A stretch of 64,000 bases of DNA from Kalmusia sp. IMI 367209 (Eukaryota; Ascomycota; Dothideomycetes; Pleosporales; Didymosphaeriaceae): assembly GCA_027946365.1 (NCBI GenBank), contig JAPEUQ010000008.1, positions 62,001 to 126,000 of the forward strand. The letters run 5' to 3'. The notes beneath the pieces were generated by a model. That model was not told where the DNA came from. It saw only the letters and a list, made by a program, of their open reading frames with translations, and searched no databases. Below, in pieces: positions 47,205 to 59,509 of the stretch. The position numbers and the translations under genes are program-made. Each line of letters opens with the position of its first letter. Position 1 is the first letter of the stretch.

Positions 47205-50200
47205 TCATGTCTGCTCCTCCCGCGGACTCTTCGTAGTGCTCTCCCTCTCCCTCCTGACCGCGCCCTTCAACGCGCTCAGCTTCTCCTCCGTCGTCCGGAT
47301 CGCCTCATCAATCTGCCGCTCCCGCATTCCCTCTGCCACTAGTTTACTCTGGATCTCTTGGCCTTGCAGAACGCGCCCGGGTGTCACGGAGCTGTGCACA
47401 CGGTCCAGCGCAACGCGGTCCTCGAGCCATTTCCATAGCTCGACCTCTTCCGAGCGCCAGATTTGTTCGTAGGCAACTTGTCGCTGGGCGGTGGATAGGT
47501 GGCTGTGAGCGATTCCGGCGCCTGAGGAACGGAAAAACCACGCGTAGATTAGTAGTGCGCCCAACAAAACAATGACGTTCTGTGTCGTGAAGACCAAGTC
47601 AATGACGGAGACGATAGGACCGGGTAGTAGGCTGCGTAGCGGATCTAAAGCGCCCCAGCTGGGCTCCTTCGGTTTGGGGGCTTCCGTGATGGCTGGAGTA
47701 GGTGTGGCGACGGCTTCATCTGCGATCTGGGTCTTGGAGCGTTTCTTGGATTTGCCAGGTTTGCCGGGTGCTTTTGCAGCGTTTCTAACGACTGCTGTTC
47801 GCAGGGCGGCGCTGAGGCTAGTGGCGTAGGTCATTTGGCCATCGTTTGCACCTTTTTCGATCGGACCTGGGGCGAATTAGTGAAGCAGATTTTGATGCAT
47901 GTCGACGAACTTACCCTTCAGCCAACTCTTTCCACTCCATTCGACGGTGAAAGTCATGACCAGTCGCGTGCTGTTGTTCGGGCCCCACATGAGACAGTAT
48001 CGTGTCTTCGTCAAGAAGACATTCCCGCTAGGTACATCTGGGGTTCCTGTACTGCAGAGCACTGTGACTGCCTTGTCTAAACTGAATTGCTCCAACGTTG
48101 AAGTAATGTTGCACTTCGTCTTACTTGGACCTATGCCACCGCCAAGAGGCTTTATATAAGAAAAGCTCATAGACTTGTGATTTTCATCTAGTCCTTTGCC
48201 GTCATCTTCGAGTTGAAGATCTGTTGACTTTTGATCTTCAATCAACCATTTGCGCATGAAAGCACCAGAAGCAGGGCCAAACATAAGACTGTAGACCTTG
48301 CCGAGAGGTGCGGGGATAGTAGTGTCGATCAGAAGCTTGTCGTAGTGCTGGTCGTTGTCGCCACATTCGGTCGGTGCGTGATTTGCAGCTCCGGGAAAAT
48401 CTTGGGCAGTGGGAGCGCCATTTGCCACAACTTCTGTGCTGTCAATTAATTTGGCCGAACCTCCGCTGACGGCTTGTGCTACCGTGGCACTCACTTTGCG
48501 AGCCTCGCCGTGTATAGACTCGCGCTCACTGCCAGCAACGCTTCCTTCACCTGCCTCCGTGAAGCTACCGATGCCATCTTCTTCCTCAGCATCCTCGTCG
48601 TAAACCTCATCAGAAGAGTCCTGATCAGATCCTTCGTCGCTGGCAACGGATTCGGCCTTTTCTGTCTTGTCACCAGTCCCTGATCCATCCAGGGCAACCC
48701 CGTTGAGCGATGACTTCAGATTGGGATGCGAAATCTTCCAGATGCCGATAATGAGATCGTAGGTCGAGTCTCTTGTGAGAAACGATGCAAAGACATTGCG
48801 GGCGTGTAGCGTCTGTATCACAATGGCATTGGGGAACACAACCGCTGTTGACTTCTTCTCCACGGACACAACTTCGTCAAAGCTTATCACCAAGTTCGTC
48901 ACCCAGCCAAGAATATTGCTCGAAAAACACAAGTGGCCCTCGGAGACGTACAGACGCCCGTGTAGCAAAATCTCTTTCTGAAGGGCGGCACTATAATCTT
49001 CAATCAAGTAATCGTCCTCAGGGACGCTCTTGAAAAGTGCGTGGAAATCCTTGTTCCGCTTCGACGAGGCAACGGCAAAGCCGGTTCCATTGAGACGTTG
49101 TCCACTGAATGTTGCTTGTGCTTGCGGTGCTAAGGTGTGAGTGCTGGCGCTTATTGCGGCGGCAATCGTGTTGCCAGTGGTGGCGGAGCTACCTCTGTGC
49201 CGTCTTCTTCGACCACCACTAATACGACTTCGAATGCTACCTTGCCGCTGGACAGCTGCTGGAGCTGGAGAGTCTGAAAGTTCTGGTTGTCGTGCTGGAG
49301 ACATTGCACCGGCCGATGATGTGGTGAGTGTTCGTGGACGGTCATTGTTGGTATCCGTCGACGGCTCTGCCGCATATGCAGCCGACACAGCCTGTGCCGC
49401 AGCCATGTCTTCTGCCCTCGCCGAGGCTTCGTCGGCCCTCAGAGGGAGATGAGTCGCAGAGGACATAGGGCTAGGGTCCGAGCTGTCTGAGATGCCAAGG
49501 TGTGCTAGACTCAGGTTTCCGGATCCAAGAGTCTCGACAGCAAGTCTGCGCTTTTCAGTCTCTATATTCTCTATTGGCTGTGTGTTTTCTGGTCCAATAA
49601 CCTCTTCTCCACCATACTCCTCAATTTTCTTGTCCTCTACCTTTTGCTGGGTTGTGGTTTTATTCTTGTTTGTGGTTGCAGTGTTGGCGATGGTGGTGCT
49701 TAGTGTGTTGGCGGCGTTTTGTGCTGCTGAAAAAACAGATGAGAAGAAACCGCTGGGAGACTGAGGAGGGACTGCGGTACCACCAGGGGTCTTAGCTTCT
49801 TCAATTGTAGGCGTTAGAGGCGCTGTGATAGAATTGGAAAGTTTACTAGGGGGGTTTGTGGCTGAGCGCGCCCGTCTGTGCGATATCATATTACCCGAAG
49901 GTGAGACGACCACATTCGGGTTTGACTGCGCAGGGCCGTGCTTACCCCCGTTCTTTGAACTTGAGGCTGAACCAGCAGGAGAAGCAGGCCTTGCATCTGT
50001 CGGAGTCGGAGGAGTTACTAAGGTGGTGGGTGCGTCAACCAGGTTTGGCGGGGTGGCAGGGATCTGGGTTACGATGCGCGCGGGGCCAGGTTTGGGCAAC
50101 GATGAGGTCGACTGAGTGTCCTTGCCTGAGTGTATCTGTGGTGGTGATGCCTGGAGCTCGCTATCATCCACGATCCTGGTGTCTCGTTTCTTCCCTCCAA

Positions 50201-51285
50201 AAAGCGTCCCCAGACCTCCACTGGTGCTTGGGCGCTGACTCTCAGTCGTTTCAGACGCTGGCTTTGGAGAAGTCGATCGTCGTGTAGGTACAAAAGCCTC
50301 CTTTAGCTTGGACACAGGCGAAGCGCCCCGCTTGCTCGAGGCGACGTCAATGGTCTTAGCGTGCCGTGGGGTAGGCGGCTCTTCGGAGGAGAGGGCTGAA
50401 TCTACGAGGGTCGCATCGGACGGCGCAACAGAATCGAGGGTTTCGGAATTGATCAAAGGTGAGGACAGTGTGAGGTAGCCCGCGTGGGACTGGTGTGAAG
50501 ATATTCCAGGCCTTGCCGGAGAGCTACGGGGTGTTAGTGGTGACGCGCAAGCGGGCTACGTAGGACACGGAACAAAGAAACAGCGAGTGCGAATGCCCAA
50601 GAATGGGGAAATATAAACGAAAGGCTCAGTAGGAAATGCTTGCGGTGACGATGTGGGGGAGTTCGGAATGTCAAGGCCAGAAGGCTGTTGGCGAGATGTG
50701 TCAAAGCTCTTGCCGAATTGCCAGCATCTCGCCCTTGGCTCGATACGAAACGCCGCACCAGGTGCAGCTTTGGGCATCTCAAACACGAGAAATTGAACAA
50801 CAGTGTGGAAATACTTACGATTCTGCATCCGAGTCTTCAGTCAGGAGGCTGCTCGCCACACTCTTGTGGAGCCCCAGCGACTCCTCGCTCTGGAACCGTG
50901 CGTCTTCGCCTGGGGCTTTGAAGCTGGGTATATCTGGGACAGGCGGCACCTCTTCATTGGAGTCTACCTGCGACAAGTCGTCCTGAATGGACTTGCGCCG
51001 CGATTTGCGGCCCTTGAACAGCTTCGAGATCTTGCGGCGATGCGAAGACGTCTCGCTGCTGGCATCTTCCGAGCCGCGACTCCTCAGCCTATCGAGCGCA
51101 CCGTCGCCAGAATTATGAAGGTCGCCATCGCCGTGGCCGTCGCTGCTTGTGAGAGATGTCGCAGAGGAGCTGACGTTGCCCTTGGAGACAGCGCGGTGCG
51201 CCGGAGCGGCGAGCGAGTTGTCTCTGCTGTTTGGGCCCATGGATGACGCTGTGCTGCGCGCACGTTCGACCACTGCCATTGTCAT
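47205..51285 (-). CDS. LAM-type sterol transporter with GRAM and VASt domains
   Basis: Three exons (50819-51285, 47915-50523, 47205-47866) give about 1245 aa. The first intron is unusually long (295 bp, ending CACTAACACCCCGTAG); the second is 48 bp. Residues 1-620 are Ser/Thr/Pro-rich and disordered, with a basic KISKLFKGRKSRRKS. The GRAM domain is at about 644-750 (FHALFKSVPEDDYLIEDYSA, LYVSEGHLCFSSNILGW). The VASt/StART-like domain is at about 880-1045 (LIDTTIPAPLGKVYSLMFGP, SYIKPLGGGIGPSKTKC). A transmembrane segment lies near 1120-1140 (VIVLLGALLIYAWFF), followed by a cytosolic coiled tail. Yeast Lam2/Ysp2 and Lam4 have this order, sit in ER-plasma membrane contacts and move ergosterol. 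The ATG at 51285 or 51279 could be used. Confidence 0.9.
50524..50818 (-). other. Long first intron of the LAM gene
   Basis: 295-bp intron with GTAAGT donor and CTAAC branch near the acceptor. All other introns in the window outside the CPA1 leader and CDC42 are 45-76 bp. Confidence 0.75.
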
Positions 51286-51944
51286 ATATTCGTGTTCACT
51301 CAACGCGCAACGATTGCGCTCGGGGAATTGGCGAAGGGCGGACTACCATGCAAACATGGCGTACGATCGAGGCCTGGCCAACAGCTTCGTTGCGTTCGCA
51401 GGCGAGAGGGTGGGTCCGATGCAGCCGTCGATGGATGATGTCCTGCTATTTCCCTTCGGTGCGCGCTTGATAATTGATTTCAATCAGTGAAGGTGGCACG
51501 GTGGGTTGCAACGTCGAAGGACCCTGATCTGCGGAAAGGCGGCGAGTTGCGGGGAAGCGCAATATACGGTAGCTATCGATGGGGGGCGGCGACGAATCGA
51601 ATGGTAAAGGAGTACAACAGTGGAGTGTAGATGTATAGCGAATGTGCGACAAGTGGCGGATCGGGCGAGGAAAGGTTTCAGGCCTCCTCGGGCGTGTACA
51701 GGCACATTCAGCTGCAGGCTGGCGAATGCGATGTAACTCAGCCTCGCTGCCAGTGTGATCATCGTCATGGGTCACGGACCCCGGTCGCTCTAGTGAACCA
51801 CTACACCGACGCCTGCCTGCCTGCTTTCACAACTACGCACGCACACACACACACACACACACACACTCTCTCTCTCTCTCTCTCTCTCTCTTTCCTCTCT
51901 CTTCACAACGGTCGACATGCACCAGCTCTACATCTCTTCTAGCC
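51286..51944. other. Divergent promoter region between LAM and the coiled-coil gene
   Basis: Contains the CA/TC microsatellite listed separately, directly before the start of the downstream gene. Confidence 0.5.
51838..51903. repeat. Compound (CA)n(TC)n microsatellite
   Basis: About 13 CA/AC units followed directly by about 13 CT/TC units, then a further TC-rich stretch. It lies about 45-105 bases before the ATG at 51945 and is probably within the leader or core promoter. Confidence 0.9.
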
Positions 51945-53730
51945 ATGGAGTCTGCATCCCTTACCAAAGCTCACGAGCACGTCCGCAACGCCGCCACAGC
52001 GACTTACGGCAACAGTGTCGCGACGGCGGGGCACGAGCATGAACTTGCTGCCTCCGCGTTCCACGAAGCCGCGCAGGACACACACAACGCCGAGGTCAGT
52101 GGCACACTTTCCGTATGCATGATTCCACCAGCTTATTCCCCAACAGGCTCTGCGCATTCTGAATCTCCTCGAAGACCACCACCGCAGGCTTGCAGGCCTC
52201 ATCAAAGAAGCCCCACGCAAGCGCGAACCAAAGAAGAAGACGGACACCTCAAGCCAGCCTGCAGAGTCTGCTACGGCCTCTCCACAGCCCAAGAGTGCCA
52301 CGCCTCGAACCGCCTCGCCACCTACTGCCACATCCCCAACGCGTGCGCCCCGTCGTCGGCTTCCTCAGTCGTCCATTGCTAGTAATCTCGCCGAAGCGCG
52401 TGGGATAGGCCCGCGTCGAGGCGCTCCTAGTAATTCTGTATCCGTCACAAACGCATTAGCTGGTCGCAATGAACAGGCCTCTACTCCAGTGCGAGATATG
52501 CTCTCGCGAAAGGCAGAAGCCAGTAGGCGGAATGAAGCCCCACCGTCTCCAAAGCATGAAGAGAGCGGCTCAACTGCCCCGTCGAGCGGCCCGTCGCACA
52601 CAGAAGATAATTTCAGACGGTTTTACTCTGCATTTGGGAGCGTGATATCAGCTATAAGCCCTCCGCTAGCCTTCGCCTCTCTCCCTTTGACTTTTAATCC
52701 TCCCACCCCAGCGACAGAACCTCCCCCGAAAGAGCCCAAACCCTCCAAATCAAAGAGCAGGAATCAGTCCCCGGAAGCATCACGCACCGTGAAATCATCC
52801 GAGCCAGACCTCACCGCCCTAATCAGTAAACCCGCCCTCCGAGCCCTCCGTGAAGACGGCAGCGCCCCTATAGGCCCCAACGAATCCTTCTACCTCGTCC
52901 CGACCTCTGGCGGCACTGTCTCCTACGCCAGCATCCTACAGAACCCCAACGCACCCCACCACCCACACCACGCAGCACAAAACCCGCACCTCGCCTCCAT
53001 TGACGAGGCCGACAACGAGTCCGGCCTCAAAGGCTCCTCGCATGAAGACTTTGTGGACGCACAAGAAACCGTCGGTCCACCTTCCCCCACAGTATCACGA
53101 CGCCCCCGCTCGCGCGGACAAACCACAACAGGCGTGACCGCTGTGCGTACTATAGCCGCGGGCCGCGGCGCAGGCCTCAAGACGATGGAGGAGCTCAACC
53201 TAGAAAATCAAACGCTCAAAACGCTCGTCGATAAGCAAGCTAAGCGCCTCTCCATGTGGGAAACGACATCACAATCCTCATACAACGCTCTCGCCCAATC
53301 GTTCCGTGCCCGCCAAATGCCCTCAGATCCTACCGCCCTCGCCCACGCCCTCGCTATAGGCGCAAACGCTGTTCCCCCAGCACTTCCTTCGCCACCAGCT
53401 ACACGACAGTCCGAGCTACAACCAGATCCCGAACTTGCAAAACGCCTCGCCGAGCTCCAAGCACAGATAGCAGAGCGAGACGCGCAGCTCAACGACTTGG
53501 CCAAGGAGAGGGAACAGCTAGCACGTGAAAACAAGAAGAATACCGAAGTCCTAGGCCGGTACCGCGACCAGTGGGAGAAACTGAAAGCTGGCGCTCGCAA
53601 GCGGGACCAGGAGAAGAGGGCTGCGCGCACCAAAGCTGAGAAGAATGCTGGCGAGTCTACCAAAGAGAGTGAGGCCGGCGACGAAGAGAATGTAGTGGAG
53701 AGCGAGGAACCGGGCTTTGGAAAGGCGTAG
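51945..53730 (+). CDS. MIT-like and coiled-coil protein of unknown function
   Basis: Two exons (51945-52094 and 52147-53730; 52-bp intron GTCAGT...CAACAG) give 577 aa. The N-terminus (TKAHEHVRNAATATYGNS, HEHELAASAFHEAAQDTHNA, EALRILNLLEDHHRRLAGLI) has the three-helix look of MIT domains. A long disordered Pro/Ser region follows. A coiled coil covers residues about 385-560 (MEELNLENQTLKTLVDKQAK, LAELQAQIAERDAQLNDLAK), and the C-terminus is charged. MIT domains bind ESCRT-III or microtubule-linked partners; the assignment here is by shape and is inference. Confidence 0.7.
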
Positions 53731-54248
53731 GAAAAAAAAAGATCATGGGCGTAAGGTAGCTTACCTTCGGCCGGATACGATATTCGACGCATTATTAGAA
53801 CGCGGAGCAGATTGGAAACAGCTTTCGCCTAAATTTGGACGATCTGCATTCCAATATTGATTACTCGTGCTATCTTCCCAGCCGAGGTCACATTGAGGTG
53901 GATGAACGCAAGGAGGTGCAAATGACAGATTTCGTGATACGCTTTTTGACCATATACAAATCGAGTACAGTTGCATTGTTCAAGCATGCGTAGAGAAAGC
54001 TGCAGGCACCACGCATGTTGACAGTTTCTACATATCATCATAGATCAAATAGAAGCAATGCGACAATACGAAACAAATCAAATCATATTGTCTAAAGAAA
54101 ATGCAGCCGTAATTGAATAGCTCGTACATATTCTTTCTCATTCTCACTGAACTCAAATTCAAAAAAAAAATTAGCCCAAACCCAAGTGAACACCTAGAAC
54201 GGCCAAAAACCCATCGTTAGTCCACCCACGCAAATACTCGTCTCTCAC
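53731..54248. other. Convergent 3' region
   Basis: About 520 bases, AT-rich toward 54060-54180 with short A-runs. No gene seen. Confidence 0.4.
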
Positions 54249-55755
54249 TTAGGCAGCAGCAGCAATTGGCTGCGGGGGCGGTGTTCCCCTCGTATCCATA
54301 ACAACCTCTTGAGCCTTCCCAAGCGTATGCGCACCCTCGGAGTCATCTGGATGCGCTGGATGCACACCAACACGCTCCTTGCTCAACAAGTCTACAAGCA
54401 GTGGGCTAGGTTTGTTGTTCCTGTCCGAGAACATAGCCTGCTGGTCCTTGTACTTCTTGACACTCTCGACGTATTTGTCAAACAAGTAGGCAGAGTCAAG
54501 GGGTCCGCCCTTGGCCTCAGGGTGGAACTGCGCGCTGAAGATGGGGCGAGAGTTGTGAATGAGACCCTCGTTGGACTGGTCGTTTAGATTGGTGAAGTAC
54601 TCCCTCCAGTCGCTAGGTAGGGTGGTGGGATCGACGGCGTAACCGTGGTTCTGCGATGTAATGTGGCATTTGCCCGTGGTGAGGTCGAGCGCCGGGATGT
54701 TGTGCGCACGGTTTCCGTACTTGAGCTTGACTGTCTTGGCGCCGGCAGCGAGGGCGAGGAGCTGGTGACCCATGCATATGCCCATGACGGGGATCTGGGA
54801 GTTCTCGAACAGCTTGCGGAGGTTGTACACCGTAGAAGTGCAATGGGTTGGGTCACCAGGTCCGTTGGAAATGAACACACCATCGAAGTGGTGGGCGACT
54901 TTGTGGATAGGGTAGTCGAAGGGGAAGGCAGTGACACTAGCACCCCGAGAAACAAGGCTGCGCAAGATGTTTTCCTTCACACCACAGTCGATCAAGGCGA
55001 CGTGCATGTCACCGAGCGAAGAGCTCACGTGGAACGGGGCCTTGGTGCTGACCCTGCGGACCAGGTTGATGGCTTCGGGATCAATGAAGGCCTCGTCTTC
55101 ATCGGCATCGTACTCTTCTCCAATAGAGATACGAGCAAGAGATGAGCCCTGCTCACGAAGGTACGTGACGACCTCACGGGTATCAACACCAGAGATGGCA
55201 GGAATACCCTCTCGAGCGCACCATTCGGCAAGACTCTCAACAGCGGTCCAATGGCTATGCTTCAGAGCGTAGTCCTGGACAACAATTCCAGAGGCTTGGA
55301 TGTGGGGAGATTCGAAATAGCGGAGCAGCCCATGCTCGTCGCGTGCCGCGGAGGGCACACCGTAGTTACCAATCAGGGGCTGAGTGAAGACGAGGATCTG
55401 ACCACGGTAGGAGGGGTCAGTCATGGACTCGGGGTAACCGACAAGCGAGGTGGTGAAGACAGCCTCGCCAGAGATATTGGCTTTGGCGCCAAACGACTTT
55501 CCGGAAAAGATTGGCCCATTCTAAATGGCGGTGAGTGACGCGTGTAGAATGCCTCAACTCGGAAGAACACACCTTAATTGTGAATGTAGCCCTCTCAGTG
55601 GAGATAGGAGTTGCCTTTCGGTGGGGGGTAGGCACTTGTCGGGGGGTGTTGTTCTGCACAGTAGCCATGAGGCGGGCTTGTGCTCGGTTCTTTGTCACTT
55701 GTCCCAGGACACCAACGGACCTGCCCGCGGCAGGCTTGAAGAATTGCGACATCAT
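54249..55755 (-). CDS. CPA1: Carbamoyl-phosphate synthase, arginine-specific small (glutaminase) subunit, mitochondrial
   Basis: Two exons (55573-55755 and 54249-55520, 52-bp intron) give 484 aa. The N-terminus ([20 protein letters not shown], Arg/Ser-rich, no acids) is a mitochondrial presequence, as in Neurospora arg-2. The N-terminal small-subunit domain has [20 protein letters not shown] and [18 protein letters not shown]. The class I glutaminase domain shows [26 protein letters not shown] with nucleophile Cys310, and FSAQFHPEA with His394 and Glu396. It supplies ammonia from glutamine for carbamoyl phosphate in arginine synthesis; the large subunit is not in the window. Its leader contains the spliced arginine attenuator uORF. 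Confidence 0.95.
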
Positions 55756-55808
55756 CTTGAGTAGATATTGGAGGTAGACGGGTTATTGTAGCGTGTGGTA
55801 GGAGTTCT

Positions 55809-56100
55809 TCAGTTGATGGAAGCCTTCCACAGGTGGTCTGTCACAGTCGTTAGTTGGAAGCCCCGAGCGACACGTGCCGGGCGACGGCATACCTGAGATG
55901 TAGTCCTGTGGGAGCTCAATTAGCCATGGTCATCAAAGAAGAAGAGAAGAAGCGCGTGGATCAGCTGGTTCATCACGAAAGGGATGGATGATAGCGCAGG
56001 CGAGGAATTGACGGTGTGTGCGTTGGGCGAGCGATAAGAAAAGCGACCGAAGAGTCATTGAGCGACGTACCTGGGAAGTGAAGATAGAAACAGCACGCAT
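55809..56100 (-). CDS. Arginine attenuator peptide uORF of CPA1, three exons
   Basis: The minus strand encodes MRAVSIFTSQ (56071-56100), then DYIS (55893-55905), then DHLWKASIN and TGA (55809-55837). They are joined by introns of 165 bp (GTACGT...CACAG) and 55 bp (GTATGC...CTAAC...GACAG). The joined 23-residue peptide matches the arginine attenuator peptide known before fungal CPA1/arg-2: the invariant FTSQ-DY(L/I)SDHLW core, with Asp11 at the position equivalent to the essential Asp12. In Neurospora and yeast this nascent peptide stalls ribosomes at its stop codon when arginine is high. Here the stop lies 53 bases before the CPA1 ATG. Both introns must be spliced for the motif to exist. Confidence 0.92.
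56052..56057 (-). promoter_or_regulatory. TGACTC element, possible Cpc1/Gcn4 site
   Basis: TGACTC on the minus strand, 18 bases inside the first intron of the CPA1 leader. It matches the core bound by the general amino-acid control regulators. A single 6-mer is weak evidence and its transcribed location is atypical. Confidence 0.25.
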
Positions 56101-56946
56101 CAGCGCGGGAGACGAATACCGGTGTATATCAGGACAGGGCGGGCACAATGGACCCTATGGAGTATGCGTGAGAGCTATGGCAAGCTGATGAGGAGGATGT
56201 ATGAGTGCAGACCCCGCCGGCGGTCAAGAGATTGTATTAAGATAAACGCACTGCGCTAGGCCACAAAACGGTGCTAGCGTCAGGCCTAGCGATGACGCAG
56301 ACAGATTTTTTCGCTGTAACAAGAGGCCGTTGATTTTCAGCGTGGCCTTGATTGGCCGCGATTTTAAGCTGGACCGGCCCGATGCTCAATCGCATCTGCC
56401 ACACGCCCTCCGATATCGATCCCCTGTTTTGGCCACGGCACTATGCTAGCGCCTTTCATGGTACAGCAGATCTGAATTTCGGCGTCTTGCACGGGAGTCT
56501 TGAGGAGCTAACATTCGTGTTATATTTTGTGAGCTCCATTCCCAAATGCCATTCCGCCAAATTTGAAAATTGTATGACATCACTCTCCACAAACGAACCA
56601 GGCCCGGCGACCCTTCACTCGATTACTAGCATTGGATCATTGCATCATGCTACAAGGTCTTATGCGTATAACCGATTTCGCCCTAGGAAGTTATGAACAA
56701 AACATTGGGTGGCGCAGCTAGGTTTAGAGCAATACATGTCTGTTTAGATCGTGAATAGCACCTAGTGTGTGGACAAAAAAGGAAGCAAATGCTACAGCAC
56801 CTACATGGCCTTTCACATTTAGAAGAAAATCTAACGAATCTAGCACATATTCCTCACGAGTGTGAATTATCGTGATTGCAAGCAGACAGCAATCTTACCA
56901 TTTCGTTGGCCTCTACTACACCACCCTGTATACACATCTCCTCCCT
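56101..56946. other. CPA1 promoter and 3' flank of the GH3 gene
   Basis: 850 bases; no gene seen. Both flanking genes are on the minus strand. Confidence 0.4.
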
Positions 56947-59509
56947 CTAAACAGTGATTTTCCCAGTAAGCCTAACATCTCTACTACTGCTCCCCACAAA
57001 CACCTCAAATTCTCCGTTCGGAACCACCCACTTGGATCCATCCCAAACACTCAAATCCCTGCGTTTCAGCTTGAACGTTGCCGTCCCCGCCGCGCCCGCC
57101 GATAGCTTGATCTTGTTGAAGCCCCTGAGCTGCTTGGGCGGCGCATTGGCACTGGCTGGATACCCGATGTACAGCTGTGGCACCTCTGCGCCGGCTACAC
57201 CGCCGCTATTGGTGACTTTGGCGGTCACCGTGGACACGGTCTCCCAGAGGTCGGCGGGGCCGCCAGGACCTTTGGTGCCGGTTGCGGGACCGGCGGTGGG
57301 TGCACCGGTGATGGTGAGGCCGTCGTAGGTGAAGTTTGTGTAGGCTGATGGAGGTCAGGACATGTGTAAGCAATGATTGGGGGAGGACTCACAGAGACCG
57401 AAGCCAAACTCGAAACGTGGCGCGATGTTATTTTTGTCGAACCGGCGGTAGTCGATGAAGAGATCCCACGCCGAGTCATCACCGCTGGTCACGGAAGTGC
57501 CATAGTCGGAAGCCTTCTTAGCAATGGTGTACGGGAGCTTACCGCTGGGGGATGCTGCGCCGTACAAGATATCGACGAGGCCGTTGCCAGACTCTTGGCC
57601 TGTACAGCATCAGTACACTAGATGCTATAAGTTAATGCCAAACAAGAACTCACCTGGCAGACCTGCCCAGACTACAGCAACTACGTTCGGGTTCTCGATG
57701 TATGGCTCTAAAACGAGTGGCCCAACACTGTGAATAACGACGATGGTCTTCTTGTTGACAGCCGCAACAGCTTGCACAAGCGCATTACCATTATGCCATG
57801 GATCCAGATTGTTCCTATCGCCTACATTACCTTCGACGGTAATATATCCTTCTCCAGAGTCAGAGTTGATATGAACGATCGCGATTTCAGCGTTCTGGGC
57901 AGCCGAAGCACCTTGTTGAGCATTGTCGTTCGTTGAGGTGGTAATCGTTGTGCCATCCTTCTGGGCTTGCGTCTTGATAGCATCCAAGGGTGCGACCAGG
58001 TAAGGAAATTCTACGGCTCCACTTCCCCAACCCATTGCGAGAGTACCGTCATTGCATCCACGATCGGCACTATCTCGGTATTAGCTTGATAACAGCTCTG
58101 CAAAAGCGTCATACCATGCATTCGCGCCCTTTGGAGCTACAATAGCATCGCTCCCAATCACGGCGATGCTCTTCGGCTTCTTCAACGGCAAAGCGTTATC
58201 TGTGTTCTTTAGCAGAACTATGCCGTCGCGGGCCATAGCTCGAACGTTGTCTTTGTGGTTGCCACCAACATTGTAGTTGCCGATCTTCCACGAATTGAAT
58301 GTTGCAGTCGGGTAGCCCTTGTCTTGTCCTACTTTATACCAAGCTGCTAGGATACGCTTGACCATATCGTCGACACGAGATTGCTGAACTTGGCCGCTCG
58401 AAATCGCCGATTGCAGCGCTTCAAACGTCAGCGTGTCCGACGTAAGAAGCACCAGGTTAGGCGAAGTACTTACCAGGACCCCAAAGAACATTGCCTTTGT
58501 TGAAGTCACTTCCAGGCATTGTCATATCCATACCTGCATTAGCACTACCGGTTGTAGTATGCTGAGCATTCCAGTCCGACATCATGTATCCCCTGAAACC
58601 AAGCTCATCTTTCAGCAACTTATTGATGATGCCTCCATTCTCACAAGCGTATGTCCCGTTGATCTTGTTGTAGCTAGCCGGCGGTCAGCCCTGGAAACAT
58701 CCATCTCCTCCCGGCATACTCACGAACACATCAAACTCGCAACACCTGCCTGTACAGCATCTGCAAAAGGCCACAGATAGAGCTCATGCATGACCCTATC
58801 CGGCATTGCGCTGCTCATGGTTTCACGGTTTCTTTCCTGCTCGTTGCCAATATAATGCTTCGCACAGGCTTGGACGCCAGCCTCTTGCATTCCCTGGATC
58901 GTCTCTTTCATCGCAATGCCGACGAGATAGGGATCAGCACCGAAACCTTCCCAATTTCTGCCACCTGTCGGAATTTTGCCCATCGGCCCTGCCACGGGAC
59001 CCAGCTGCACATGGATTCCGAGTTGTTTCGCCTCCTGGCCAAGAAACGTTCCGCGTTCACGGATCAGGTCGATGTCCCAAGTGGAGGCGGCGTGGATGCC
59101 AGCAGCGAACGCAGTGGCTCCATTGATATAGCGGACACCAAGAGGGCCATCTGATACATTGTCATTCTCTTGTCAAGTTGATTTACTTGAGGTATACGTT
59201 ACCCTGCAGGCAAAGCGAGGGGTATCCAATCGAGCCAGCTGCTTTCGTGTTTCCAACACAGTTTCCAGCCTGCCAGCCCGTGCCAGTGACTATGCCGACT
59301 TTTTCACTGAGGGATAGCTTTGCGAGAGCTGTCGTGGCCTTGGCGTATGCATCGTCCCAGCTGATGGTCGCTCGCTTTACTGGATGCTCAGATGGGAGAG
59401 CTGTCGTAGTTTCAGTACCATGTATGCTTGTACTGGCAAAAACTTCAAACGCACCGGAGACCTTTGTAATAGCGGCCGAAGCCAACAGAGGCAGCAAAAG
59501 CCCACGCAT
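56947..59509 (-). CDS. Secreted GH3 beta-glucosidase
   Basis: Seven exons (59203-59509, 58724-59150, 58474-58673, 58115-58418, 57654-58069, 57393-57599, 56947-57344) with introns of 45-55 bp give 752 aa. Every junction restores the family sequence: LCLQ-DGPLGVRYINGA, SLMCS-YNKINGTYACENGG, LWGP-ALQSAISSG, NA-CADRGCNDGTLAMG, LPG-QESGNGLVDILYG, FGFGLS-YTNFTYDG. Signal peptide MRGLLLPLLASAAITKVSG. The (alpha/beta)8 domain has GRNWEGFGADPYL, KHYIGNEQERNRE and the nucleophile motif MMSDW with Asp278. The C-terminal fibronectin III-like domain ends the protein. It hydrolyses terminal beta-glucosyl residues in cellobiose and related oligosaccharides. Confidence 0.93.

Noticed and set aside
47205..50456. 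Two separate minus-strand proteins, one GRAM/VASt and one with a transmembrane helix.
   Set aside because: A GTAAGT...CCCCAG intron at 47867-47914 joins them in frame, and the joined product has the known LAM domain order.
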